A stretch of DNA of 64,000 bases from the NCBI GenBank assembly GCA_965243825.1, contig CBDEVT010000001.1:2356001-2420000 (forward strand), in the 5' to 3' direction. The notes under the pieces are model-generated. The model saw nothing but the letters and a program-made list of their open reading frames with translations, was not told where the DNA came from and made no database searches. Positions 23,818-32,269 of this stretch are shown here, piece by piece; the stretch's first letter is position 1, and each line of letters opens with the position of its first letter. The translations under genes and the position numbers were made by a program. This stretch comes from JAJCYX01 sp965243825 (lineage in GTDB: Bacteria; Chloroflexota; Dehalococcoidia; Lucifugimonadales; Lucifugimonadaceae).

Positions 23818-24195
23818 ATGAATTATCTTGAGTTCATAGAACTTGTGGGCCGAAGGGGCCGCATTCAGAAACCTGACGACATTTCTCGCGCCGTTCAAGC
23901 GACGCTGGAGACGCTGGGTGAATGCCTGCCTAGTCGCCAGGTCGCCAGTCTGGCTGAAAAGCTACCGCGCGAAGCGGCGATGTACCTGAAATCGTCCAGT
24001 TCACCTGAAGAGTTTTCGGTTCACGAATTCTTCGAGCGGGTCAGCGAGCGTTCGCAAGTTGAGAAACCCGTCGCCACCCAGCGTGCGTGGGCGGTACTTT
24101 CGGTCGTCGAGCAGCAGCTTTCACTTGATGAGTTCAACGAGCTACGAGCTGCTCTTCCGAAGCAGTATGAGCGGCTGTTCGAGTTCGCCGTCTAG
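23818..24195 (+). CDS. DUF2267 domain protein
   Basis: A 125-residue all-helical protein with the two tandem repeats typical of DUF2267: residues 1-60 (FIELVGRRGRI...AVQATLETLGECLPSRQVASLAEKLP) and 61-125 (FFERVSERSQV...AWAVLSVVEQQLSLDEFNELRAALPKQYERLF). Each repeat has the pattern 'A/R-A-x-x-V/T-L-x-x-L-x-x-x-L-x-x-x-x-x-x-x-L-x-x-x-L-P'. The function of the family is not established. It is a single gene preceded by about 190 bases without another gene. Confidence 0.88.
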   Translation: MNYLEFIELVGRRGRIQKPDDISRAVQATLETLGECLPSRQVASLAEKLPREAAMYLKSSSSPEEFSVHEFFERVSERSQVEKPVATQRAWAVLSVVEQQLSLDEFNELRAALPKQYERLFEFAV

Positions 24196-24281
24196 CTTCT
24201 TCAGCTGTCCCGTTCCCTGCTTCCGGGTCTAACTACGTGGTCACGTCGTGGCTGATTGAAAACTGCTTCCGGTGACACAAA

Positions 24282-24431
24282 TCCTGCCTAAACGCAGGAG
24301 GGGCCACCGGGTCAACAGCCTCGTGGCCGCTAACCGGGTGACCCCTCCTGTTGAGGTGCCCTGCTAAGAATGGGCGCCCTACAGCAGGACACCTCCGGTA
24401 CTACTATTCATGCTTAGCAAACACCTCCTTT
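24282..24431 (-). other. Strongly structured intergenic element (possible ncRNA or attenuator)
   Basis: Within the 549-base gap 24196-24744 this part folds well. Perfect 9-base arms CAGGAGGGG (24295-24303) and CCCCTCCTG (24342-24350) enclose GGCCAC/GTGGCC. A second stem joins GAGGTG.CCTGCT to AGCAGG.CACCTC (24353-24395, one mismatch). A competing small hairpin TCCTGC/GCAGGA (24282-24299) shares bases with the first stem and is followed on the minus strand by TTTGTGT. On the minus strand a full AAAGGAGGTG (24422-24431) precedes a ten-codon frame, as in leader-peptide attenuators, but no gene follows on that strand. I did not match it to SRP, 6S, RNase P or tmRNA. The rest of the gap shows nothing. 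Confidence 0.45.
24379..24411 (-). CDS. Possible ten-residue leader peptide
   Basis: ATG at 24411 to TAG at 24379 would encode MNSSTGGVLL. It is preceded at a 10-base distance by AAAGGAGGTG, the longest anti-16S match I noticed in the window. The frame ends inside the second stem of the structured element, a geometry seen in translation-dependent attenuators. No regulated gene is visible downstream on this strand, so it may be a chance frame. Confidence 0.25.
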   Translation of the reverse strand: MNSSTGGVLL

Positions 24432-24744
24432 CATAATCGTTTGCAGTCCGGGGCCAATGCCCTCGGCTGGACGGATACGCGTAAGCATCGCTGGCCGTCC
24501 CGACTATTATGCCATAGCGACTGTCAATTCCGTTTCAAGACGACTGCGCGCAATCCCCCAAAGAACTGCAGTGCAGTCTCAGAAATCCGGTCATAAACGC
24601 TCGCTAGACTGGCATTCAGGAACCTCGGAAGTCACGTACGTTTAACAGGCGAGTCATCTGCAGTCGCTAACGTTGCGAGATGCCGTTTTATTGCGGCAGT
24701 TACCAACCAACCATGGTTAGCTGAGCCGACGAGGCAGGGCGCAA

Positions 24745-26172
24745 TTGAACCAGGTACCGATCACACCATCTCAACTCTCGTCCCTTGGCCAAATCATTGG
24801 CGAGCAGCGGATGCAAGAGTTGCAATCGGCTGCAGTCGATGTCTCTTCGTTGCTGTCCGGCAGATCTGTGATCAATGTCAACTCCACGGCCAAAGGCGGC
24901 GGAGTTGCCGAAATGCTCCAGTGGCTGCTGAGCTACATTCGAGGCGCAGGCGTTGATGTCAACTGGTATGTGATCAGTGGGACACCTGAGTTCTATGCCA
25001 TCACGAAGCGCGTTCACAACATGTTGCATGGGCATTCAGGCGACGGCTTCGGACTCACTGATGCAGACCTGGGTGCCTACAGAAAAGTCGCGTATGAAAA
25101 CACCGAAGAGTTGAGGGCAGTGGCCCGGTCCCAAGACGTGATCGTGCTGCACGATCCCCAGACGGCCGGACTCGTTCCCGAACTGAAGGAATTCGGGGCC
25201 ACCGTAATCTGGAGGTGTCATGTTGGCACCGAGAATCCCAGCGATCTGAGCAATACCGCGTGGGAATTTTTGCGGCCAAGCCTCGAAGGTGCTGATGCGT
25301 TTGTTTTCTCTCGCAAAGAGTATGTCCCGGATTGGGTACCCGAAAACCGGCTCCGGGTAATTCCCCCTTCGATCGATCCTTTCGCAACCAAGAACCGGCC
25401 AATGTCAGCAGACGCTGCGCTGGCGATTTTGGCCGGCACTGGCATCCTTCAAAACAGCAACGCGTTCGGTTCTCCTCAGTACACGATGGCCGACGGTTCG
25501 ATTGGCCGTGTTGACCGAATGGCAGACATAGTCAGGACAGGGCCGGGCCCTGACGCCGACGCAAAGCTGGTCGTGCAGGTTTCACGCTGGGACCGTCTGA
25601 AGGACATGCAGGGTGTCATGTCCGCATTTGCCGACCATGTTGATGGAGAGAAAGACTCCAGGCTGGTCCTTGCCGGACCGTCTGTAACTGGCGTGCAAGA
25701 CGACCCCGAGGGGGCCGAGGTTCTTACCGAGTGCATCGCGGTCTGGCGGGAGTTGTCACATTTTGAGCGACACCGGATTCAGCTCGTTTGCTTGCCTATG
25801 ACTGATGTCGATGAAAATGCCGCCATCGTGAACGCTTTGCAAACTCATGCATCGGTGGTCGTTCAGAAAAGCTTGCAAGAAGGCTTCGGACTCACGGTCA
25901 CTGAAGCGATGTGGAAGGCAAAGCCGGTCGTGGCGTCGGCCGTTGGTGGCATCCAGGACCAGATCGTCGACGGACAATCTGGCCTGTTGGTGAATGACCC
26001 TGGCGATGCTTCAGAGTTCGGTTCTGCTGTTCAATCGCTGCTTGATAGTGAACAACTCGCCAACGAGATCGGAATCAACGCGAAGCAACGAGTCCAGAAA
26101 AAGTTCCTGGGTGACCGTCACATGCTCCAGTACGTTGACCTGATCAGAGATCTGCTGTCAGGCGTCGACTAG
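24745..26172 (+). CDS. GT4 glycosyltransferase, trehalose synthase (TreT/TreP)-like
   Basis: A 475-residue GT-B protein. The N-terminal part INVNSTAKGGGVAEMLQWLL and VNWYVISGTPEFYAITKRVHNMLHG is characteristic of the trehalose-forming glycosyltransferase family (TreT and the trehalose phosphorylase TreP). Later come VIWRCHVGTENP, FSRKEYVPDWVPE, VVQVSRWDRLKDMQGVM and the GT4 E-x7-E element QEGFGLTVTEAMW. TreT makes trehalose from NDP-glucose and glucose. The start is a TTG after GAGGCAGGG. Its TAG stop overlaps the TAG of the convergent hydroxyacid dehydrogenase by two bases. Trehalose would serve as osmoprotectant or reserve. Confidence 0.86.
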   Translation: MNQVPITPSQLSSLGQIIGEQRMQELQSAAVDVSSLLSGRSVINVNSTAKGGGVAEMLQWLLSYIRGAGVDVNWYVISGTPEFYAITKRVHNMLHGHSGDGFGLTDADLGAYRKVAYENTEELRAVARSQDVIVLHDPQTAGLVPELKEFGATVIWRCHVGTENPSDLSNTAWEFLRPSLEGADAFVFSRKEYVPDWVPENRLRVIPPSIDPFATKNRPMSADAALAILAGTGILQNSNAFGSPQYTMADGSIGRVDRMADIVRTGPGPDADAKLVVQVSRWDRLKDMQGVMSAFADHVDGEKDSRLVLAGPSVTGVQDDPEGAEVLTECIAVWRELSHFERHRIQLVCLPMTDVDENAAIVNALQTHASVVVQKSLQEGFGLTVTEAMWKAKPVVASAVGGIQDQIVDGQSGLLVNDPGDASEFGSAVQSLLDSEQLANEIGINAKQRVQKKFLGDRHMLQYVDLIRDLLSGVD

Positions 26173-27137
26173 AACCAGTTCTCTTTGTCGACTACGTTGC
26201 GCAGCGGTTCACCGTTCAGGAGGTGACGCACATTCTCGGCGATGATCTCGTAGCGTCGCTCCGTCAGGTGCGCACCGCCCTGTGCTGCGATGTGGGGCGT
26301 CAGAATCGTGTTCTGCATTCCCCACAGCCGGTGGTCAGCAGGCAGCGGCTCTTCTTCGTAGACATCGAGCCCCGCTCCGGCGATCTCGCCTGCTTCGAGG
26401 GCATCTGCCAGATCATCCAGCTTTGTTGTCATGCCGCGTCCGATGTTTATAAAGATGGCGCTGTCTTTCATCAGTCTGAATTTCGACCTATCGAATAGAC
26501 CCTCAGTCTGTGGCGTGTGCGGGATAGTCAGGATCACGAAATCAGCAAGAGAAAGGAAGCGATCGAGGTCGTCGGAATCACCCATCTCATCGACCCATTC
26601 CGGCTTGTCTTCCCTGCGAGCGTCCGTTCCGATCACCTTCATCCCAAGTGCTGCACAGAGGCGGGCGGTTTCGGCGCCGATACCACCCAGTCCAACTATA
26701 AGCGCCGTGCTTTCGGGCAGAAAACTTGAGTGAAACTCTGGGGAGGGTAGGGGAGACCAGTTACGCTCCAACTGCTGATCACGGTAAATATTCAGGTGCT
26801 TTGCGAAAGACAACAGAACGGCAATGATGTGCGTGGAGATGTGATCGTTGTATATCTCTCGGAAGTTCGTGACCTGCGCCGGATGCGCGATTAACTCCGG
26901 GTAGTAGTATCCCGCATGAGGCGCCGCAGCCGGTGCCTGGATCCACTTGAGGTTCTTTCCCGCTTCAAGAACCCGCTTTGGCAAAGTACCGAATGCAGCA
27001 TCTGCGTCGACTATCTCTTTCACCGCTTCGTCCTCAGTTTCCGGGGCGACGAACTCCATGTCTGGAACCGAATCCTGCAATCTCTTCACCCAGTCGGCAA
27101 CAGGCTGACTTTGGGGCGGGACGAACACGAATTTCAT
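26169..27137 (-). CDS. D-2-hydroxyacid dehydrogenase
   Basis: About 322 residues from the ATG at 27137, preceded by AAGGAATT. The NAD-binding motif is ALIVGLGGIGAETARLCAALG (GxGxxG near 148), followed by KVIGTDARRED, VILTIPHTPQTEGLFD and INIGRG; the catalytic histidine lies in TPHIAAQGGAH near 283. The enzyme interconverts a 2-oxo acid and its D-2-hydroxyacid with NAD(P)H. Glyoxylate/hydroxypyruvate reductase-like activity is possible but not shown. It converges with the GT4 gene and shares stop-codon bases with it. Confidence 0.9.
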   Translation of the reverse strand: MKFVFVPPQSQPVADWVKRLQDSVPDMEFVAPETEDEAVKEIVDADAAFGTLPKRVLEAGKNLKWIQAPAAAPHAGYYYPELIAHPAQVTNFREIYNDHISTHIIAVLLSFAKHLNIYRDQQLERNWSPLPSPEFHSSFLPESTALIVGLGGIGAETARLCAALGMKVIGTDARREDKPEWVDEMGDSDDLDRFLSLADFVILTIPHTPQTEGLFDRSKFRLMKDSAIFINIGRGMTTKLDDLADALEAGEIAGAGLDVYEEEPLPADHRLWGMQNTILTPHIAAQGGAHLTERRYEIIAENVRHLLNGEPLRNVVDKENWF

Positions 27138-27279
27138 GGCTGAATTCCTTCTGGCAAATTGACCTGAAGCGGAGCGTGCGGACAAGTGTCGTGAGGGAGG
27201 CGATTCTAGCACTCGGGTTAAGGCATCTGACGGATGGCTTCGACCATTCCGCTAAACTTGTGCCATCAAGCAGGAACTG

Positions 27280-28224
27280 TTGAAGCGAGGGGTTATGAGA
27301 GCTGGCCATTTCGAGTTCACGCCACCAGACCCACCACTGCAGTCTCCGCACTGTATTGCGATGCTGCGCCCCTGGGTAAATGTAGGCAACGTAGGGCAGA
27401 CCGTTCTCGGCAGGTTGGCCCGCCTCTACAACGGTCGGCAGATCGGTCAGTTGGTGAAACCCGGCCAGTTCTATGACTTCACCCGGTATCGCCCGGAAAT
27501 CAAGTTCGCGGACGGGCAGCGCACGGTTCAGGTTCCAAACACGACGATCGTCGCCGGCCGAGCCACTGAGACGACCACTGCGACCAATGATCTTGTGCTG
27601 CTGTACATGTTGGAGCCCCACAACAACGGAGAAGACTTCAACGATTCCGTACTCGAACTACTCAAGGCGATGAACGTGGAACGTTACGTCCTCGTCGGTG
27701 GCATGTACGACTCGGTGCCGCACTCCCGACCTCTATCAATAACTGGATCGGCGAGGGGCTTCACCCCACCTGAGGACTTTGGTGGCGTCCGGCTTGGTCG
27801 TAGCACCTACCAGGGACCAACAAGCATCACAAGCCAATTGACCGATCGGGCCAGAAAGGAGCTCGATGTCGAAACACTCTCGTTGATTGTCCATCTACCG
27901 CTATACCTGAAGCTCGAGGACGACTACACGGGGGCATACCGGGCCATTCAGGCTCTCTCCGCGCTTTACGGTTTCTCGGCGGATGTTCCGGAGAAGAGTC
28001 TCGCCGACCAGCAATACAACCAGGTGACCCCGGCCATGGCCAACAACCCTCAGCTGCAGGAGTTGGTCAAGAAGTTCGAGGCCGACTACGACCGGGATGC
28101 TGGCCAGGAGGTAGATAACGAGTCAGTTGAACTCTCACCGGAGATCGAGAAGTTCCTAGACGATGTGGCGCGGCGCGGCCAGGGAGAAGGTGGTGAAGAA
28201 GGGCCCACCAGCGGGGGTGTTTGA
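27280..28224 (+). CDS. PAC2 family protein
   Basis: About 314 residues with the PAC2 (proteasome assembly chaperone 2-like) fold: CIAMLRPWVNVGNVGQTVLGRLARLY near residues 24-50, LVKPGQFYDFTRYRP, VPNTTIVAGRATETTTATNDLVLLYMLEPH, VLVGGMYDSVPHSRP. The C-terminal 70 residues form a helical ATP-grasp-independent extension ending in an acidic Gly-rich tail. Bacterial and archaeal PAC2 proteins are common, also in organisms without proteasomes; their role is not settled. A TTG at 27280 has an AGGA upstream; an ATG at 27295 is the alternative. Confidence 0.85.
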   Translation: MKRGVMRAGHFEFTPPDPPLQSPHCIAMLRPWVNVGNVGQTVLGRLARLYNGRQIGQLVKPGQFYDFTRYRPEIKFADGQRTVQVPNTTIVAGRATETTTATNDLVLLYMLEPHNNGEDFNDSVLELLKAMNVERYVLVGGMYDSVPHSRPLSITGSARGFTPPEDFGGVRLGRSTYQGPTSITSQLTDRARKELDVETLSLIVHLPLYLKLEDDYTGAYRAIQALSALYGFSADVPEKSLADQQYNQVTPAMANNPQLQELVKKFEADYDRDAGQEVDNESVELSPEIEKFLDDVARRGQGEGGEEGPTSGGV

Positions 28225-28230
28225 TACCGG

Positions 28231-29538
28231 TTAGCTGCTCGAAGCCGCCGCTTCGATCTCGGTGACGGTTTTTGGTACTGCCTTTGTCAACACCTGGTTC
28301 CCATCATCGGTTACCAGAACGTCGTCCTCGGTCCGAATACCGATTCCCTTAAGTCGTTCCGGCGCATCCTCTGCAAACGGGCCGAAGTACAGACCCGGCT
28401 CAACCGTCAAAACCATGCCAGGTTCAAGCTTGATCGACGGACCTGTACGACCGCCTGTTCTGTAGATTCCAGAATCGTGCACATCAAGCCCGAGCCAGTG
28501 TGACGTGCCGTGCATGTAATACGGCAAGAACTTTCGTTCCTTGATTAGTTCATCAATATCCCCTTCGAGCGCACCGAGTTCGATAAGCCCTCGCGTGAGC
28601 ACTTTCAACGCGACATCGTGTACATCCATTGCTCCATTTCCGGGCTTCACTGCGTTGATACCCGCCTCATTTGCCGCAAGCACGACTTCGTAAACATCCT
28701 TCTGCTCAGGAGTGAATCTGCCGTTTACAGGCCAGGTGCGCGTTATGTCAGCCGAGTACATGTCGTACTCAGCTCCGGCATCGATCAGCAGCAAATCACC
28801 GTCTTGCATCTGATCGCGGTTGCTGATGTAGTGCAGAATGCAGGCGTTGTGACCAGAGGCGACAATTGATGGGTAGCCGTTACGCTCGGAGCCGAGTCTG
28901 CGGAACTCGTTCTCCATTGCCGCCTGCACCTCATACTCATACGCGCCAGGCTTGGCAATCCTGAACGCCAAATCGAATCCTGAAGTCGTGATGTCTATCG
29001 CCTTCTGCAAACACTCGATTTCCAGCGGCGTTTTGATCAGGCGTAACTGATCCAGGATTGGCATAGGATCAATGATCGCCTTTAGCGATTTATCACCACG
29101 GGGAGCCATCCTGCGTCTCTTCACTGATTGATCAGTGAGCATCGCATCGAGCTTCTGGTCAGTTCCCAGCGCGTAATAAACGTTTTCATACTCGGCCAGT
29201 AGTTTTGGTAGCTCTTTGTCAAGTTCAGTCGTGGGGAACGCTACGTCTGCGCCAAACTTCTCCTGGGCGGCATCGACACCGGTTCTGAGACCGGTCCATG
29301 TCTCCATCTTTGGATCTCGCGGTAGCACGAAGAGCACGTACGGCTTTTCGTGTCCGGGTCGCAGCACCGCAACTGCGTCCGGTTCGCCGAAGCCGGTCAA
29401 GTACCAGAATGGAGAGAGCTGCCTGAATTCGAAATCCACGTCATGATTGCGGTTGGCAAGGTGCCCGGCAGGGATTACGACTACGCCGTCTGTTATCTCC
29501 TTGAGCAGCCTCTGTCTTCGCTCTGCGAACGGGTCCAT
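28231..29538 (-). CDS. pepP: Xaa-Pro aminopeptidase (M24B, PepP-like)
   Basis: About 435 residues from the ATG at 29538, which has an AGGAA upstream. The N-terminal creatinase-like domain contains FWYLTGFGEPDAVAVL; the pita-bread catalytic domain provides the five metal ligands: two Asp in LLIDAGAEYDMYSADITRTW, His in HGTSHWLGLDVHD, Glu in LTVEPGLYFG and Glu in IGIRTEDDVLV. It removes the N-terminal residue before proline, using two Mn2+ ions. The C-terminus ends in a short acidic tail. It converges with the PAC2 gene, six bases between stops. Confidence 0.93.
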   Translation of the reverse strand: MDPFAERRQRLLKEITDGVVVIPAGHLANRNHDVDFEFRQLSPFWYLTGFGEPDAVAVLRPGHEKPYVLFVLPRDPKMETWTGLRTGVDAAQEKFGADVAFPTTELDKELPKLLAEYENVYYALGTDQKLDAMLTDQSVKRRRMAPRGDKSLKAIIDPMPILDQLRLIKTPLEIECLQKAIDITTSGFDLAFRIAKPGAYEYEVQAAMENEFRRLGSERNGYPSIVASGHNACILHYISNRDQMQDGDLLLIDAGAEYDMYSADITRTWPVNGRFTPEQKDVYEVVLAANEAGINAVKPGNGAMDVHDVALKVLTRGLIELGALEGDIDELIKERKFLPYYMHGTSHWLGLDVHDSGIYRTGGRTGPSIKLEPGMVLTVEPGLYFGPFAEDAPERLKGIGIRTEDDVLVTDDGNQVLTKAVPKTVTEIEAAASSS

Positions 29539-29671
29539 CTGAATTCCTGTCGTATCGTTATCTTTAGAACTTAAGCTTGATTGTGCTGCCAGACTCACAC
29601 TCAGTCCAGTGATTCAGGCAATAGCGCATTATCGACGCGAATCCGGTCAAGCTGATCAAGCATCGAGACGG

Positions 29672-30520
29672 TTAGTGACCCAGCCGCTTCTCAACAGTAT
29701 TCGCATGACTGCCTAACATCCGAAGCGCGTTTTCAGAAGTAACTTCTGCGATCTTATCCAGCTTCACTCCCCGCAACTCGGCAAGGCACTCCGCCACCTC
29801 GAGCACATGGCGCGGCTCAGTCCAGTTGTCTCGGTTCTTCTTGAATGGCTGGGGGTACGAGTCTGATTCGAGAACCATGCGGTCAGCAGGTAACCACTTT
29901 GCTATCTCCTGAAGGCGCTTGAGCCGGAGAAGTGGTCTCGCAAAGGAGATCATGAAACCGGCATCCAGCACCGCTCTGGCTGTGTCAGCATTGCCCTGGA
30001 AGTAGTGTGCCGTGCCACCGAGATCACCGCCAGAAGTCTGCTCTAGCGATGCGAATGCAACTGGCCAGGCGGAGTTGGCCTCCGGGTCATCACCTGGCTC
30101 TCGGACGTGAAAGACCAGCGGTAAAGAGTGCTGCCTGGCGATATCTATCTGTTGGCGGAACGCTTCTTCCTGGATTTCTGCCCGGGGACGGTTTGAATCA
30201 GATTCACGGGCCAGCACATGTGCCTGGTGGTCGATCCCTATCTCGCTCATCACGATCACATGTTTGTTAGCCGCCATCTCATCCAAACTGCTCAGGTCCT
30301 GGTTGGTTAGTGGACCCGTAAGATCGGTCGGATGGACGCCAACACCTGCGAAGATTAGTTCGTGGTCCTTCGCGAGTTCGATACAACGCTGGCTGTCGTC
30401 CACCGTGACGCCGGCCGCTATAACTGCACCGAGTCTCGCTTCCTCCGCCCGGTCAAGTATCCCACTCAACTCTGCCGGATCGTGCTGCTGGATATGCGCG
30501 TGAGTGTCGATCAGTCTCAT
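29672..30520 (-). CDS. tatD: TatD family metal-dependent hydrolase
   Basis: A 282-residue TIM-barrel hydrolase. Metal ligands appear in RLIDTHAHIQ (HxH near residue 7), VIVMSEIGIDH (Glu near 92), LPLVFHVREP, and VLESDSYPQP (Asp near 205). TatD proteins are 3'-5' exonucleases or deoxyribonucleases with roles in DNA repair. 'GVGVHPTD' near residue 60 is the typical second family motif. It follows the flavodoxin-domain gene with an ATGA overlap, so both are translated together. Confidence 0.9.
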   Translation of the reverse strand: MRLIDTHAHIQQHDPAELSGILDRAEEARLGAVIAAGVTVDDSQRCIELAKDHELIFAGVGVHPTDLTGPLTNQDLSSLDEMAANKHVIVMSEIGIDHQAHVLARESDSNRPRAEIQEEAFRQQIDIARQHSLPLVFHVREPGDDPEANSAWPVAFASLEQTSGGDLGGTAHYFQGNADTARAVLDAGFMISFARPLLRLKRLQEIAKWLPADRMVLESDSYPQPFKKNRDNWTEPRHVLEVAECLAELRGVKLDKIAEVTSENALRMLGSHANTVEKRLGH

Positions 30521-31080
30521 TCGGAGGAGTCTCCGTTTTGCCGGGCATCGGATGACGGCTCACGCGTATCAGCGTCAAGGAAGGTATTGCCAAGTTGACC
30601 AGCCCAACCTCGGATCGCGTCCCAGTTGCGACGGTCTCCCTGAGGTGTTCCAGCCAGCCTGTCCATGATTCGCAGACAGAACGGCAAATTCGAACGATCG
30701 AACGAACCGTGGAACAGCGCTGTCGATACCGGGTTAAGGCCATCGACCAGTTCATCAAGCGACCTGACAATGAACTCGTGTTCTCTTAGTGCCGATTTCG
30801 GGTTCTTAACTCCAAGCATGCCGACTGTGAACAGGGCTACTGGCAACCGCTTCAGTCTTTCTCCATTCCCGGCAGTGAAGATCACGGCATCGGGAAGCCA
30901 TTTTCGACCGTAGGCCGGCGATCCGATCACAACGGCGTCGTACTTCGCGACCTGAATCTGTGGTGCAGCAACCAGCACGTCGACGTCGAGACCGGATTCC
31001 GTCAACGTTTCACCTATTGCGTTCGCAACTTCGGCCGTTGATCCGAACCGGCTTGCATATGTCACCAGTATTCGAGCCAT
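30517..31080 (-). CDS. Flavodoxin domain protein (HemG-like protoporphyrinogen oxidase/flavodoxin)
   Basis: A 187-residue protein beginning RILVTYASRFGSTAEVANAIGETL, the FMN phosphate-binding loop of flavodoxins, followed by DAVVIGSPAYGRKWLPDAVIF and LPVALFTVGMLG. The arrangement is like the menaquinone-dependent protoporphyrinogen IX dehydrogenase HemG and small flavodoxin_5 proteins. The C-terminal 40 residues are charged and probably disordered. Its TGA stop overlaps the TatD start (ATGA). No heme genes are nearby, so a HemG role is uncertain. Confidence 0.85.
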   Translation of the reverse strand: MARILVTYASRFGSTAEVANAIGETLTESGLDVDVLVAAPQIQVAKYDAVVIGSPAYGRKWLPDAVIFTAGNGERLKRLPVALFTVGMLGVKNPKSALREHEFIVRSLDELVDGLNPVSTALFHGSFDRSNLPFCLRIMDRLAGTPQGDRRNWDAIRGWAGQLGNTFLDADTREPSSDARQNGDSSE

Positions 31081-31212
31081 CAGTTCAGTCTACGTGGCTG
31101 TTTTGGTTTCGGCCCATTCAATGCAGTTTTGTGGGTGTAGACTGCCGCCCGTACGTTGACCTTGATCCTAGTTCCAGAGCAGAAACCGAACTCACCGCGA
31201 CAGGAAAAGAAA

Positions 31213-32193
31213 ATGAGACCAGCATTCGGACAGTTCAAAGACGCCACACCTGAGTTCCTGAGGTTCGCTGCCCAGTACGGCGCAACCGACGTTCTGCTCA
31301 ATACGCCTAACCTGCCCAGCTACGGCGGCAAGTGGCCGCTGCACGACCTGGTCAAGCTGCGAACGACTGTGGAAAGTTACGGCTTGAAGCTGTCTGCGCT
31401 GGAGAACGTTCCCACACAGTTCTATGACCACATCATGCTCAATGGCCCGAAGCGTGATGAGCAGATAGAGAACATGATCGAGACTGTGCGCAACATCGCA
31501 CGCGCTGGCATCCCTATCTTCGGCTACAACTGGATGCCATCGCACGTCTGGCGTACCACTCCAAAGCTGATCCGCGGCGGCGCGGTTGCAACGGCCTTCA
31601 ACCTCAAAGAGGCCGAAAAGATGCCACTGACCCATGACCGCGAGTACACAGATGAGGAGATGTGGGAGAACCTCGAGTACTGGATCAAGATCATCACCCC
31701 GATCGCCGAGGAAGAGGGGATCAGGCTTGGTATCCACCCCTGCGACCCACCGGCAGACAAGCTCGGTGGTATACCGCAGCTATTCAGATCATACGAGAAC
31801 TACCGGCGCTACCTGTCGATCTATCCTTCGGACAACTGCGCAATCGAGTTCTGCCAGGGCACGATCTCCGAGATGTCGGACTCGGCTGGCGATGCTCTCT
31901 ACGAGTTCATCGACGAGATGGTGCGCGCGAACAAGGTGCTGTACGTGCATTTCAGGAACGTTTCGGCGCCGAACCCGAACGATTTCCACGAGACTTTCAT
32001 CAACACCGGCCACGTTGATATGTACAGGGCGATGAAGACCTACAACGACGCCGGGTACGACAGCTTCTTCATCGACGACCATGTGCCACACACGCACCAG
32101 GACACCGAATGGGGGCACAGGGGCCGCGCATTCGCCAACGGCTACATCCAGGCCATGATCGAAGCGGTCACCAAGCAATCGGCAGGGAAGTAG
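31213..32193 (+). CDS. UxuA-like (mannonate dehydratase family) TIM-barrel protein, copy 1
   Basis: About 326 residues from the ATG at 31213, with AGGAAAAG upstream. The barrel runs RPAFGQFKDATPEFLRFAAQYGATDVLL, LKLSALENVPTQFYD, NIARAGIPIFGYNWMP, IRLGIHPCDPPAD, CAIEFCQGTISEMS, LYVHFRNVSAPNP and FIDDHVPHTHQD. These correspond to mannonate dehydratase segments that hold the Mn2+/Fe2+ ligands (Glu/His/Asp). The family dehydrates D-mannonate to 2-keto-3-deoxygluconate; these short variants (about 325 residues against about 390 in E. coli UxuA) may act on related sugar acids. Two further copies lie at 34942-35919 and 36610-37611. Confidence 0.85.
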   Translation: MRPAFGQFKDATPEFLRFAAQYGATDVLLNTPNLPSYGGKWPLHDLVKLRTTVESYGLKLSALENVPTQFYDHIMLNGPKRDEQIENMIETVRNIARAGIPIFGYNWMPSHVWRTTPKLIRGGAVATAFNLKEAEKMPLTHDREYTDEEMWENLEYWIKIITPIAEEEGIRLGIHPCDPPADKLGGIPQLFRSYENYRRYLSIYPSDNCAIEFCQGTISEMSDSAGDALYEFIDEMVRANKVLYVHFRNVSAPNPNDFHETFINTGHVDMYRAMKTYNDAGYDSFFIDDHVPHTHQDTEWGHRGRAFANGYIQAMIEAVTKQSAGK

Positions 32194-32269
32194 GGTGTTG
32201 CTCGAGATGGCGAAAGACACCTCCGTGCCAGACTCGCCTACCTGGACGTCGACAGCGATGGAACACTCG

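Noticed and set aside
24282..24431. SRP RNA, 6S RNA or riboswitch in the structured gap
   Set aside because: The SRP domain-IV, 6S bubble and known aptamer consensus sequences were not found; only unnamed stems are supported.
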